From: Ophioderma brevispina
Taxonomy: Eukaryota > Echinodermata > Ophiuroidea > Amphilepidida > Ophiodermatidae
Direction of reading: 5' to 3'
Assembly: GCA_023653785.1 (NCBI GenBank)
Contig: JAMKCH010056747.1
Coordinates: 78,094 to 142,093 of the forward strand
DNA length: 64,000 bases
Below the pieces are notes generated by a model, which did no database searches, was not told the origin of the DNA, and saw nothing but the letters and a program-made list of their open reading frames with translations. Positions 1-12,680 of the stretch are shown here, piece after piece (position 1 is the first letter of the stretch; every line of letters starts with the position of its first letter). Both the position numbers and the translations under genes were made by a program.

Positions 1-1323
1 GGGAAATTTCTCCAAAACTGGTGCATGGTGGGGATGGACTCAATACACCCTCTGGTGCAAAAGGGTATTAGGTCAAATCCCAATGGGGGCCACTAGCTGA
101 GATTAAATAAGTACTCAATTCTGGACTTGATTTATAGAAGACCTTCATGATTTAAATTAATGAACGCCTCTCCTATGGCTCATTTGTACAGGGCAAATTA
201 ACCATGAAACCATCTCCTCATTTGGAGTGGGATTTAGCCCATTGGTCCCATCTGGGTACAGAGGTTAACTGCCATATGTCCTTTGCAGATGGTTCAAAAA
301 GACTGGGTGAAAACCTGTGATTGTCCCAAGTGTCGCCGGTCATATATATCCCGTCCTTGGGCCTGTGCACATGCAGGGTTACCCATTGCACCGTACATGT
401 TACAATAAGGTAATAACAAACGTTTGAGTGCCATCTCAAACTTAATTAAAATGTGATGAGGAGCAAGCAAAAGCAATAGAATATCACGGTGCTACGTTCT
501 TCTTAAAAAGGCATCAGGCATCTATCAACAAAACAGAAACCCCCTGCAAAAGAAAATCAAAGTGTATATGTTGTGATCACAAATCAGGCAAATGTTTGAC
601 AAAGACACATATCATTGGTTTTTATTTGTTTTATCATAATCCATCTATTAACAAAACTGATTTTTCATTCCAATTTAATCACTCTTGAGCCTTCTATATG
701 GGACCCACCTTAAGCATCTCTCTCCTTTGAGAGCTGACCAAATGTGTGACCACTACTTACAGGATAGAGAATAAATTTGCATAAATTTAATTGTAGTTTC
801 AAGTTATAACACTATGCATCAAGCTCGATAACTTTGTGAAATCATCTCAAAAGAGAAGCAATCTTGCCTAACCACTAACAGGTACCTCCAGGCAAAGGAA
901 AACTTAAAAAAAAACCACTGGATGCACACAGCAATTAAAGGGATTAGCAGCGATTTGCTAATCCGAAACACGAAAAAATCATCAAAATTCATATTTTATA
1001 TTTTTGTTACTGGCATGGATATGCGAACATAACCTGCAAGTGGTTGGCTTGAAATCCATGTATTAAAGGCAAGGCAGTACTTTTTATCTGATCCTGTAAT
1101 TTCTATACGTGCGTATCAAAATTCCGACTTGTGATCAAAAAAGCCTTTCTCAGTGAATATCACAAATTTTCAGCGTGATATTGTGCACCATGATCGATAC
1201 AGTTTGACCTCAAAAACAAACATTGTTGATCTTTGTTCATTCTGTACTGGTGTAAACCACAATCAGCTGTTTAGTGCAGATTTTGAGACACCGTCGCTGA
1301 TGTCTATTTGCGGGAGACGGTAT
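1..1323. other. Left-edge flank, no gene recognised
   Basis: AT-rich; only short frames. A segment at about 927-955 (CAATTAAAGGGATTAGCAGC) is the reverse complement of 1470-1500 (GCTGCTAATCCCTTTAATGC), so 927-1500 may be a small element with ~25-base inverted ends. Confidence 0.4.
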
Positions 1324-4300
1324 GACAAATTTCTTCAAATACTTCATTTTTTTTTTACTATTTGGTGGTTTGTTTCTACATTAAAGCAGTTATATGGAAT
1401 TGTACACACTTATCCCTGATTTATAAGTTAAAAACATGCATTTCCACATTGTTTCGATTCTCTCGCATTATCGCTGCTAATCCCTTTAATGCATGCTGTT
1501 GTCCCTCAATATTGCACAATGTAACCCAAGTATTCACAAAAAATATAACACTGTGAAGCACCACTTTGTAAATGAAATCAACCAAAAGTGTCACTATCCA
1601 ATAGCTGTGTAGCAAGAAGTGTGTCCAGATCGAGCACCAGTGCTAGCGCTGCATGGTAAAAGTAAGGGGTCCAGTGGAAGAAAATTGGACCCCTTAACCC
1701 CACCTTTAATCTGAAAACATGGGGTCCAAACCAGAAAACAAGGGGTCCAAACATGATTAAATTAAGTGGTCAAAAATGTTGGTTCTCGAACCATAAGTCT
1801 ATTGCTATATAGCTCCACGTCATGATCAGAAATGTACTTCACGCCATCAATGAATGGGCAGTTGGGGAGTGCGCTTTTAAGTTTAATTCACGTTCAATCA
1901 AAAAAGGCCAAATCTCGACTTGTCACTCAATCTCCCGAATATTGATAAAAGGCAAACAGAAACACTGCAGAGCAAAGAAGGGCAAACAGAATGACTAACT
2001 TTTATCCCAAGATAAGTTTCACTAAATAATATGCTTACAAGGCATTTTTTTGAATTTTTTTTTCAAAGTTAGCCCTTTCTCACCTTTGGCATCCCCAGTT
2101 CCACCAACATTTTTGAGGTAACATACACAAAAAAAGGGCTTCACACAGGTCGTCATGTACTACACTTCAGTAGGCCTAGCCTAGGAAATACTTCGCCAAG
2201 AAAAATCGGTTTTCACTTTGAGACATTATTCGAAATGCCCACTCCTCAACAGATAAACATATTCGCTACTAATTAACAGGGTTTTTGCATTTTGTGACAG
2301 TTTAAAAGGATGAAATCTCGAGGAAAAAGTTTCGCGTCAATATCACTTTATGTCCCGGCGTTGGCCAGTGTTGTGACTCCCTAGCTCAGACGTCCTTAGT
2401 ATGTCATGAATGTGTTTCAGAAATGGTCATGGGACCGCCTTTGCTTTCCGTTGGTTTAAGGTAACTTAATGAAATTTATGGCCGATAATGATTTTTGATT
2501 GGCTTAACCTAGTTCATAATTTCGGCAACCGCAGTCACAGGGCATTGTTTAATGAATTAAGAAACTTGTTGATGATATCTGACAGGTACGGCATAAAGAA
2601 ATCGGGCTGAGACAAACTCTTTGCTTGCGCTTTAAAAAATAAGGTTTGTGAATCATACCCACATTTTTATCTCCAGTAAGAAGTAAAAATTATTCAAAAC
2701 ACATTAAATGGTTAATAATCAATCTAACTGAACCCTGATTTCCTTTCCAATGTTGACTGAAACATAAGTGCATTTTTTCCGCTCTGAGAGTGGAATGCCC
2801 CAAATTACCCCAATAATAACCCCTAAAAGAAGAAATGGTCCGACCAGTGACCCGCAGGTCACACCCTGTCGACCTTAGCTCTTCATTAATTCCGTTTTGG
2901 CTCAACGCCCACACGGACGCACGACATATCATGCTGTGGGGCGGGCCCTGGAGTGGGAAGTCAACATTGGAAAAGGAATCAGGCTTCGTTAGATGATTTA
3001 TAAAACATCCTGTGTTTTTGAATAAAATCATTACACTTAACTAATTTCCTTTCAAACGCCAATGTTGACTGAAACATATGCATTTACCCCGTTTAATGAT
3101 ATTTTCACTCAACACCCAGACTAGCACCCTCATCGCAGGTGGAGCAATGATATTTCAGCGCGTCAACAGACGCGCCAAAGGCGAGACCTGCACTAACCAT
3201 AAAGAACCATATGTTTAAGACCTAAAGAAGGCCTTACATAAAACAAAGGGAAATAGATGCTCACCTGACAACGGAATCCTCCGGGCGAGCGTCATAGTCG
3301 ATAACCGGATGGAGACTTTATGAATAGTGCAGTAGAAATTAGTGTTGTGTTCTGTCAGGAGTGCCTCCGCAACGTTCTCCTGGGGAGTTTGTACGTTTCT
3401 GTAGTACACAGACACCGCGAAAACGGTTGTGGAGCCCTCCACGCATAGCCGCCAGATTTCAGCAATGCTGGATTCCGCGGTGACTAATTTCTTTCAAATA
3501 CTTTCATTTTTTTTATTACTATTTGGTGGTTTGTTTTCTCTCACATACAGCAGTTAATGGAATTGTACACACTTAATCCCTGATTTTATAAGTTAAAAAC
3601 CTCATTTCCACATTGTTTCGATTCGTCCTCTCAATCCTCCTCGCTTTATCTCTGCTAATCCCTTTACTGCATGCCTGTTGTCCCTGCAATATTGCACAAT
3701 GTAACCCAAGTATTCACAAAAAACTATAAAACACTGTGAAGCACCACTTTGTAAATGAAAACAAAAGAGTCACTATTGCAGCAATACTGTGTAGCAAGAA
3801 GTGTGTCCAGATCGAGCACCAGTGCTATCGGCGCATGGTAAAAGTAATGGGGTATGGGTCCCAGTGGACAAGAAAATGGGACCCCTTAACCCAACACCCC
3901 ACCTTTAATCTGAAAACAGGGGTCCAAACAGAAAACAAGGGTCCAAACATGATTAATTAAGTGTCAAAAATGTTGGTTCTGCGAACGCATAAGTCTATTG
4001 CTATAAGCTCCACGCAATGTCATAAATGACTGTCTTCACGCCAATCCATGAATGGCAGTTGGGGGGGGGGGGGGGGGGAGTGCTCTTTAAGTTTAATTCA
4101 CGTTTCCCGGCAAAAAAGGCCAAATCTCGACTTGTCACTCATCCTCCCGAATCTGGATAAAAGGCAAACGAAACATGCAGATCAAAGAAGGCAAACAGAA
4201 TGACTACCTTTTATCCCAAGATCCGTTTCACTAATACTTTCTTTTTAAACAAAGGCATTTTTGAATGTACATTTTTTCAAAGTTTACCCTTTCTCACCTT

Positions 4301-5709
4301 TGCATCCAAAGTTCCAAACATTTTTGATGCAACATACACACAGGAGGCTTCCAACACACAGGCCGTTCAGTACTACACTGTCAGTAGCCAGCCTAGGAAT
4401 ACTTCGCCAAGAAAAATGTTTTTCACTTTGAGACATTATTCGAAATGGGCTCCCCCTATTCACATTAAACATATCGCGTATAAAAAATTACAGACCGGGT
4501 TTTGCATTTTGTGAAAGTTTAAAAGGATGAAATTCTCGAGGAAGTTCGCCGTCAATATCACTTATTAATGTCCGCGGTTGGTTGGGGGCCATTTTGTTTT
4601 GGTGGACTCCCTAAGCATGGCCGACCCCTTAGTATGTCATGACTGTGTTTTCAGAAATGGTCATGGGACCGTGCTTTATGCTTGCCGATTGTTTAGCCTG
4701 TAACTTAGGAAATTTATGGCCTATAAATTCAATTTTTGATTGGCTACCTATTCATCGGCAAAACATCCAGGGCAGTTTTTAAATGACATTAAGAACTTGT
4801 GATGGATCTCTGACAGGTACGGCAAAGAAGTCGGCTGAGACAAACTTGCGCTTTAAAAATATTCAGGTTGTGAATGGCACACAACATTTTTTAACTACCA
4901 TAAGAAGTAAAAAATTAATTCAAAAACACATTAGTTTTATAACTCATCTACTGAAAAGCCTGATTTTCCTTTCCAATGGTTGACTGAACATATGCATTTC
5001 CCTTCTGAGAAGTGGAATGGGCCCCAAATTACCCTAATAACACCCTAAAAGTGAATGGTCTCGACCATGACCCAGGTCACACCCTTTCGACCATAGCTCT
5101 TCCTTATTAGTCCGTGTTTGGCGCAAGCCCACACGACGCACCCAAATGACATATCATTGGGCTGTGGGGCGGCTGGAAAGTGGGAAGCAGACATTGGGAA
5201 AGGAAATCAGTCTTCAGTTAGTGATTAAAAACCTAATGTGGTTTTTGAATAATCATTACACTGAACTATTTCCTTTAGCACCAATGTTGCCTGAAACCAT
5301 ATTCATTAACCCCCGTTGAATGAATATTTCATCACTAACCAGACTAGACACTCAGTCGAAGGTGGAGCATGATATTTCGGAGCAGTCAACAGAATGCAGC
5401 CAAAGGCGAGACCTGCACTAAACATAAAGAACATAGTTAAGAGACCTAAAGGCATTTAAATAAAAATCAGGGACATAGATGCTCACCTGATAAACGGAAT
5501 ACTCCGGGGGCGAGCGTCATATCGATAACCCGGATCGGAGACTTTATGAATAGTGCAGTAGAAATTAGTGTTGTTGTTTCTCTGCGGAGTGCCTCGCAAC
5601 GTTCTCCTGGGGAGTTTGTACGTTTCCGTTCTGAGTACACAACAAGCCACGAAACGTTGGGAGCCCTCACGCATATCCTCGCAATTTCAGCAATGCGATT
5701 CCGCGGTGA
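1324..5709. repeat. Imperfect ~2.2 kb tandem duplication (1324-3484 and 3481-5709)
   Basis: Both units share the same order of segments. They begin with TTTCTTCAAATAC-type sequence and continue through CACTGTGAAGCACCACTTTG, a block of ACCCCTTAACCC, TATTCGAAATG and the ~190-base repeat that is also found inverted at 13.3 kb. Both end in GATTCCGCGGTGA. Differences are mainly one- or two-base indels, and unit 2 has an 18-base G run at 4061-4078. After the second GATTCCGCGGTGA the sequence runs on into the recombinase gene. After the first it jumps back to the start of unit 2. Confidence 0.85.
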
Positions 5710-6368
5710 TAGGCCATGACAAGTGGATATACGAACAGAATGGGCTGCGAGCTTGGACCCAGCCCTATCACCTCGCGTTGGAAATCATTAATTTAACAGC
5801 CCTAATCCATCTAGCAATCGTCGTTTTGGACGCGGACCCGTGGGGGGACGCGTGTGTAAGAAACAACGAGGTCTTTCGAGCCCCTTAGCGGACTATTTTA
5901 CGTTTATAGTACTCAAGGGCCCGAACGTACACCACAGGCGATCTTCCGCACCGAAGAGTGAAATGCAATTCGGGTACATAAGTGTAGAGTGTCGGAATGA
6001 GATACTCGTTCTAACATTGCCAGAAAATCCGACCTGAAGAACAATTTGAACCTGTCCCGAGAGAATTCTGACGCCGACATAGAGATATTCTGGATCTCCG
6101 GCATACGTCTCACCAGAGGCGAGAGCGACCAGGAAGACGTCTTAATGGGTGCCTGTTTAGTGATGCCTCAGCCAATGGTTCGAACGGGCTTCACTAAATA
6201 GTCCAAGACAGTCTTAATGTCGTCCCAGGGTGGGACCGTCTTTCTGGCCGGAGGTCGTGTATTAAACATCCCCTCTAGAAGGGGACGGATCGAGCCATCG
6301 TCATTAACGGTAGATCCGTCGTCGAAACCCTTATGGATCGCTAAGATACGGACTTGTATTTCTAACAT
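5490..6368 (-). pseudogene. Tyrosine recombinase of the DIRS element (frameshifted)
   Basis: This is the site-specific recombinase that integrates the circular DNA intermediate. Seen at 6168-6368: ILAIHKGFDDGSTV and PLLEGMFNTRPPARK, the N-terminal helical domain typical of DIRS recombinases. Around 6060-6140, ALASGE plus EIQNIS matches the box with the first catalytic arginine region. Around 5740-5800, AHSVR fits the second box HxxR. From about 5690 to 5490 the C-terminal part (RAPNV, then a tyrosine-containing stretch and ENVAEALLTEHNT in the duplicate at 3.3-3.44 kb) is legible. Several frame changes separate these blocks. The last ~220 bases are present again at 3270-3484 as part of the tandem duplication. 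Confidence 0.65.
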
Positions 6369-7102
6369 TCTAGTTTCACAAGTCCGCCTATCAAAGCGAT
6401 CGTGAGAAAGTCAAGCGATCTCGGCTACAGATGCCCGAGTCGGAGGACACCTCTCGTCGCTCACACGACAACCAGCGAAGTAGGTCCAAGACGCCTTAGA
6501 GTAAGCGTTCCATGGTGGACTTTCCTTTCGATCTTTTTTCCTTCTCCCAGCTGATATGAGCGCGGCAGCCCTCTGCGAAAAGCAAGAATCGTCTCGGCAT
6601 CCTGCCGGATAATGGCCCCGCAGTCAACAACTAGGTGCCCAGCGACAGACTGGCGCACCCTCGTCCGGAGGGATACTAGGGGTCGGACGGTTGGTAGAAC
6701 GAAGCGGCAGAGTCGCCCAGCGATCCACCATTGCCGAACAAAGGTGTTTTCGGGCCAAAAGGGAGTCGATGGGATGACACGCACTCCTCCCCGCCGCCGA
6801 ATTTTCGCGAACTACCATGATGCGAATCGGAATCGGCGGGAAGGCATAGGCCGCGAACCCCGTCCAGTCTATCGCCCGAGCGTCGACTGCGTACGTACCC
6901 GGGTCGTGAGTCCGGTGCAGTACAAGCGGGAGCTGGTGACTCAGGTTTGAGGCGAACAGGTCGATCCGAGGAACATACAACCTCTCGAAGATCTCCCGTA
7001 CGACATCCTCGGTTCAGGATCCATTCCGAGGCCGTCATCCTGCCACGAGACAGATCGTCGGCAAGAAGTTGACGGCCCCCGGATTGTGTACCGCGGAGCC
7101 CA

Positions 7103-8473
7103 TCATGACATAATAAATAACACCGTTTCGACCCCACCTATGATTCGCATGGCGTCGAGCCACAGGGGTCTGGGACCGAGTCCCGCCCCTGCTTGTTGAT
7201 GTAGGGCACCACGAGTGGGAGTATGTCCCGTCCTTGTACTAGTACACTGGAGTTGGTCACCTTCGCCTCGAAGTGAGCAATGGTAACGTTCCCACTGCCC
7301 ACATCTCGAGGCGATTGACATGGGCCTGAGCCTCGGTCTGGGACCATGTCCCCGAGGTGCATAGGTCCACCTAAGGGTGAAACCCCCCCAACCCGACTTC
7401 GAAGCGTCTGTCGTGATAACAACATCGACGGGAGGCTCAGGAAAGAGATCCCTGAGTCATGTTGGGGCGGTGAGACCACCCTGCCAGGTGTTCCCGGATC
7501 TCCGCATTGAATAGGATCATACGGGAATCTGGTGTGCTTATCGGCCTGTTAGTGCCGCCCGAGTTTCATTGAAAGCAAACCTCATATGGAAGTGACAGTA
7601 CGGGACCGGTCGACCGAGGCTGGCCATCAAGCCTAGAAGGCGAAGCCCAGTCCCGAGCGGGGGCCTGCGTAAGCCGCGCCATGGATGTCGCAGTCTGAAC
7701 AACGACATCCACCCGCTCGGTGGGTAGATTTTGTAGAACCCTATCTCTCTCTTCCCTTCCCTGCCTCCTTTCCAATATTGGCCGAGTCCACAAGCTACCG
7801 CAGGGCCTGAGAGGGGGTAAGGCTCGCCTTGTCGAAGTTGACAATGAAGCCCAACCTCTGCAACGACCTGAACGGTACGACTGCCCATGTCGGCCGTCGC
7901 CCTGGGGCGATGGGCCCGTAGATCGAGCCAGTCAAATCCATGTACATGGAGGTTGACCCCCCGACAGCCTGAGGGAAGGGCGCCACCTCCCGGGTCAAAC
8001 CATCGTGAAGACCCTGGTAGAGGTGAAAGTCGAAGGGAGACACTTCCACTCGTACACTGGCCCTGGATTTGGAATCTTAGCCAGCGACGGTCGGATTTGG
8101 CGAATGGAACGTGTTAAGGTAGGCGTCTTTCTGATCCAAAGAAGACGCCCAAGCTCCCCTTCAAAGACAGCGAAGGATCGACGCGAGGGTTTTCATCCTG
8201 AACTTTTTCGGCCTGATGAACTGATTCAAAGGCTTCAAGTTCAGGATGGGACACCAATCCCCGGTCTTCTTGGGGGCCCAGAAGAACGTCGACCAAAACC
8301 CCTCGGTGAAGGGGGGGGTCGACTGGGAGATGGCACCCTTCGCCAAGAGCGCGAGACCGCGATTCGTCCAGAAAGAAGTTGGTTTTCTCGTTCCCCCGGA
8401 AGGGGGGGTAGGTCCTCGGGTGGGAAGTCGCCGGGGGTTCGGCGGTGAATTCTAACCGATAACCCCCGTCCAA
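7103..8473 (-). pseudogene. Reverse transcriptase/RNase H of the DIRS element (frameshifted)
   Basis: On the minus strand at 8161-8346 the frame reads FFWAPKKTGDWCPILNLKPL then NQFIRPKKFRM, matching the RT finger region that precedes the catalytic aspartates. At 7540-7890, RLLGLMASLGRPVPYCHFHM is the connection region typical of DIRS and related elements. At 7150-7260, PYINKQG with flanking VTNSSVLV resembles the RNase H block with the VAYINKQG motif. The blocks lie in different frames, showing several indels. The order and spacing fit a ~1.4 kb RT-RNase H gene. Confidence 0.72.
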
Positions 8474-8530
8474 ACACGCTCAACCTAAGGCCGCGGGAAA
8501 ATGGCGCCATAATTCCCTCTCGGTAAGAAC

Positions 8531-9960
8531 TCAAGCGGCCGCCCCTCGGATGTGTAAGGTTCCTCCCCAAGGAGAGACCCCGCGGCGCCGTTCCCTCAGG
8601 CTAAGACTTCTTCCCCTTCCAGGGCGCTGCTTTTGGAGGGGACCGAGTCTTCGGCCTGGCCCCCGGGCTTCTGAAAATTGTCCGGAGCTGTGGCTTCTGG
8701 GTTGCTGAGGCGGTGTCCTGCTTGCCTGCTTTGGCGGAACGACTGGGAGAATAGAGCGGATGCGCTTCTTCTTCATAATCTTAGTCGAAGATCCCCCGGG
8801 AGGAATTCTTTCGCCTGAGGCATCCTTGCAAGCGCCTGCTCCGACGATCACCACGCTCCGCATAGGCAGCAGGAGTCACACCCCAACACCGACGAACTCC
8901 GAAAGGAAACTTCCCGTGATTCGGGCTTGGTCTTGGAGACTTCCGACGCGAGATCGGAACTCCAGGTGCGAAGTGTGAAGCCGGCGTTCTCGCGTCGCAA
9001 GAAGCTCAGGCGACCGCCCAAAGACTTGACGCCTCTGTTTGCCGAGTCATCTAGCGAGCTAGGACGGTCAAACAGCCTCAGAGGCTCCGAGGAGAAACCT
9101 CCACCCTCGCCCAACGATGCATCTGATGTCGTGGGCGAGGACCGTAGAGAAAGCGCCTAGCCTGATGCCAAAGGTCACCGCCAGGTCTAGTTGCTTCAAC
9201 TGGTCCTCCCAGAGGGGGAGAAGCCAGTCGGGGCACCCCGGCGCTGTGGGCAACTTGGTGCTAGGTCAAGATCTATAGTCGGAGTCCTCAGAAAGGAGTC
9301 ATAGTCCCTCTTCGGTAGTCTCAACGACCTGGCGAAAGTTTTCAACCGGGTGCACGAAGAGAGCTTCTGAGTGACCCCCCCGGAGCGCTTCCCACAGAAG
9401 GACCAACGTCTGTGGGAAGCGACAATGCCTGGCGCGTTCCGGATGGGAGGATAGGGCAGACCCAGATTGAGCTGTCCTCCTCCGCACGCCGCTTAGGCGC
9501 GCAGACAGGCCACGCGACTCGGCCGCCCTGCGCAGTACATGAGGGTGCACGCGGAAGAGACTCTCCTCCTCCTGCTCTGAAGCTGCCGCGGACGTTGAAG
9601 GCTGCGAAGGAGTATCACCCATGTGACTCTCCTCCAAGCCTGAAGGTTCCACCCCGCCAGCGCTTTTTCTGTCCCTCACCGAATAATCGGAGTCTGCGCC
9701 CGGTAGGAGTCCTGAGAGGACGGTGCGACAGAACGAGCGGACGAAAGGCGGAGGCCAGGCGCGCACCTGGGCGCGACACAAGGCCCCCGCAGGGACCAAC
9801 CAACTGGCATAGGCTGGTCCGCAGGAGCCATGAGGTTACTGTGCACCAAGCCCGACCCTGACGAGGGTACAAGCCGAGAAGGGAAGACAAAACAGAAAGG
9901 GGGGGGGAAGCAAGGAGTAGAGGGAACTGAAAAAGGAGAAAATACACGACTGAGGTCACA
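8531..9960 (-). pseudogene. Putative gag region of the DIRS element
   Basis: Upstream of RT on the minus strand lie overlapping GC-rich frames with serine, glutamate, arginine and proline rich composition. One at 9299-9799 includes STSAAASEQEEESLFRVHPH followed by VLRRAAESRG. Position and composition suggest gag, but I see no zinc knuckle or other diagnostic motif. The part at 9516-9880 is repeated at 11266-11630. Confidence 0.4.
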
Positions 9961-12000
9961 CGGGGGGAGGGAAGATGAGGAAATAGGTTAAGAGAGTGAG
10001 GGGTGAGAGAGGGCTAGGTGGATAACCTAAGGACAGAGAAATGACCAGTGGGCCAGAGAGGAAGTAAGGGTGGCGATTGGGTTGGGAAGAAAAAGACGGC
10101 AGCTGGTTAAACTGGTAGGAGGGGAGGAGGCAGTGGAGGGGTCTAGAAAGTGGATGACAGTCGAGGAGTACATAGAAGACAGCGGAATAAAGAGAGAGGG
10201 TTAAATGGGGATGGTGGGAGGGAGGGAAAGTTAGATGAAGAGAGGGACGGGGAAGGAAAAAGATGGGGGAAGAGTAAAAAAAGGAAAAAAGAGGAACCAT
10301 CGGTGAGAGTGCGAAGACGGAAAAAGAGAGTAAAAGGAAAAAGAGGTGGAAAGGCAGAGGAAGGAATGCCAAAGAGAATGACGAGGGGGGGAGTGTGGAT
10401 GGCAGAGTGCAAGATAAAATGTACGGGGACGCGAGAAGTCAATAAATCGGACTATGGACGAGATTGGTGGCAAGGGATTTGTAAGAAGGAGATGACAACG
10501 AGAGTACCAAATTGTGAGGGGAGTGGTGTGAAGACGAAGGAGTAGGGAAAATACTAGGAGATACGGGGTATTGACCAAGTGGGGGGGTGTAAGAATAATG
10601 GATGGATAAGAGCTTACGTGCGAAGGGGATGAAGGGGGCTTACGCGGCGAATGGAAGGGTGGGTCGAAAACAGGCAGACGAAGAAAGAAAAGTGAGGAGG
10701 GTAGAGGGAGATTACATAGGGAGGGGTGAAAACGAGAACAGATGAGAGGAGGAGAGGAAATATAAAGAGGAAGATGGAGAGAGAGATACGGGCCCGGAAA
10801 TAGGCGGAAGCATGTCGGAAACTCGGTGGTAGTGGATGCATAGAAAGGAGCTTTTTTTCTCCACTGCCCGAGTACCAGGAACAACCCCAAGTCCCGGCAC
10901 GTAAGCCGAAGGTAGTGGCCGGGTTAGACCGGCCCTGCCCCGGCCCGGTACCGCAGGGCTGTACCGTCGCAGCTTGAGTGGCTCCCAGACAGGAGACAAA
11001 CTGCTGCAGCAGCGGTGCAACTGCCCCCCTGCCCCGCTCGAAAGCGGGGTCAGAAAAGCAGCCCAGCCCCGACAGCACCTGGTTGCCGGCTGCTGGTGCA
11101 GCCGACGGCGAGGCGCGGAGGACCATAGCCTGGAGGGGCTTCCGCAAGCGGAAGCCCCGGTCAAAGACCATACCAGTCTGACCAACCCCTAAGTCCAACT
11201 CGACTGGGGTGGGTAGGCCATGTACGGGGACGCAGCGTACCCTGAGAAGGTAGGCTGCCACTTCGGGGCCGCCCTTCGCAGCACATGAGGGGGGCACGCG
11301 GGAAGAGAATCTACCTCCTCCTGCTCTGAAGCTGCCGCGACCTTTAAGGCTGCGAAGGAGTGTCACCAAGGTGACTCCCCTCCAAGCCTGAGTCCACCCC
11401 CGCCATCCGCTGTCCTCCGAAATATCAGAAGTCTGCGGCTGGTAGAGTCCTGAGAGGACGGTGCGACAGAACCTAGCCGACGAAGGCGGAGGGCCAAGCG
11501 TCGCCACCTGGGCGGCGACATCAAGGCCTCCCGCAGGGACCCAGCCAACTGGCATAGGCTAGGCCGCAGGAGGGAGCCATGAGGTTCGGCTGCACCCAGC
11601 CCGACCCTGACGAGGGTACAGGCCGCGAATGTGTGGGGACGACACCCCAAGTCCCCAGGCCCGTAAGCCGAAGGGTAGTTAAACTGGTAGACCCGCCCTG
11701 CCCCTTCCCGGTACCAAGGCTGTACCCGCCGCAGTCTTTTGAGTGGCTCCCAGGAAGGAGACAAACTGCTGGCACAAGCGGCGCAACTTCCCCGCTCGAA
11801 AGCGGGTCCGAAGCCGCCGCCCGAACGCAACTGGTGCCTGCGGCTGGGCAGGGAAACCGACGGCGGAGGCGCGGAGTGACCATAGCTTGGAGAGGGGTCT
11901 CCCGCAAGCGGGAGCCCCTCGAAAGACCATACCGCATACTGACCGACCCCAGAAGTCCAGCTCGACTGGGGTTGGTAGGCACGACGGGGACGCAGCGTGG
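9516..12000. repeat. A-B tandem repeat (A1 9516-9880, B1 10868-11238, A2 11266-11630, B2 11640-12000)
   Basis: A copies share CTCCTGCTCTGAAGCTGCCG, GTCCTGAGAGGACGGTGCGA and CCGACCCTGACGAGGGTACA. B copies share GGAGACAAACTGCTG, CCGCTCGAAAGCGGG, CGCAAGCGGAAGCCCC/CGCAAGCGGGAGCCCC and CTCGACTGGGGT. Copies A2-B2 are adjacent; A1 and B1 are separated by the purine-rich tract. The unit is about 740 bases and lies in the 5' part of the DIRS element. Confidence 0.85.
9881..10850 (+). repeat. ~970 bp purine-rich (G/A) tract
   Basis: The plus strand is almost entirely G and A with GGGAGG, AGAGAGG and GGAAAAAG words. The minus strand is correspondingly C/T. Long open frames on both strands here come only from the low complexity. 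It sits exactly between A1 and B1 of the tandem repeat. Polypurine tracts of this kind can form triplex structures and disturb sequencing. Confidence 0.85.
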
Positions 12001-12680
12001 GTTGCAGGGGTTTAGCGAGAGAAGCCAACACTGGGCGTCCCGCCAAGGGAACCGAAGAGCCACGCCCCAGGGTTTGCCGAGACATACCCCATGGTAATGG
12101 CTACCGTGGTCGCGGTAGAAGTGCCCAAAGACACCGGGAACCGCAATCCCCCCGTTAGGTGTGGACATCAGCGATGGATCAGCCCGGGCGACCACGGCAC
12201 ACACCATCACCACTCCCACCACCACCGAATGCCCGCAGGAGCCCGCCAATCCCCCCGGGGGATTGGCAGCGCAACGCGCCAGCCTGCACCTGTAGCAGCC
12301 CCTAGGGCTGAACCAGGCGAGCCAGCGGCCCGATGATGCGCTAGGAGGCCGGCCCGAAGCCACCCCAATCAGCGCTTCGCGAAGTTCCGAAGCTAACCCC
12401 TCCACCCACACCTTTTGAGCAACCCAGCCAGCAGCGGCTGCCGGCTCGGACGCACCCCGGACCGGAGCCCGCTCACCACCCTCCCCGGAACATCCCCCCC
12501 TCCCCCCTCCCCTTCCCTCACCCACTCTGCGGCATACCCCTGTTCTATGGTTTTCCCATTGAACATTCCGAAAGTCCCAAGACAGAAAGAGGAGAACCTG
12601 TCGGTGCGGGAACTTTGCCTTTGCTCGCAAAATGGGATGGGGATCCCATTCATGAATGGAAAGCGGGGCAGCGAACTCAA

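Noticed and set aside
3215..3442. Candidate first exon of a host gene with donor TCAG|GTGAGC
   Set aside because: Comparison with 5.5-5.7 kb shows it is the C-terminal part of the DIRS recombinase within the tandem duplicate.
10231..11555. Long minus-strand frames of 219 and 313 residues
   Set aside because: They arise from the C/T-rich strand of the purine tract and from GC-rich repeat DNA. Serine/proline/leucine-only composition is low complexity.
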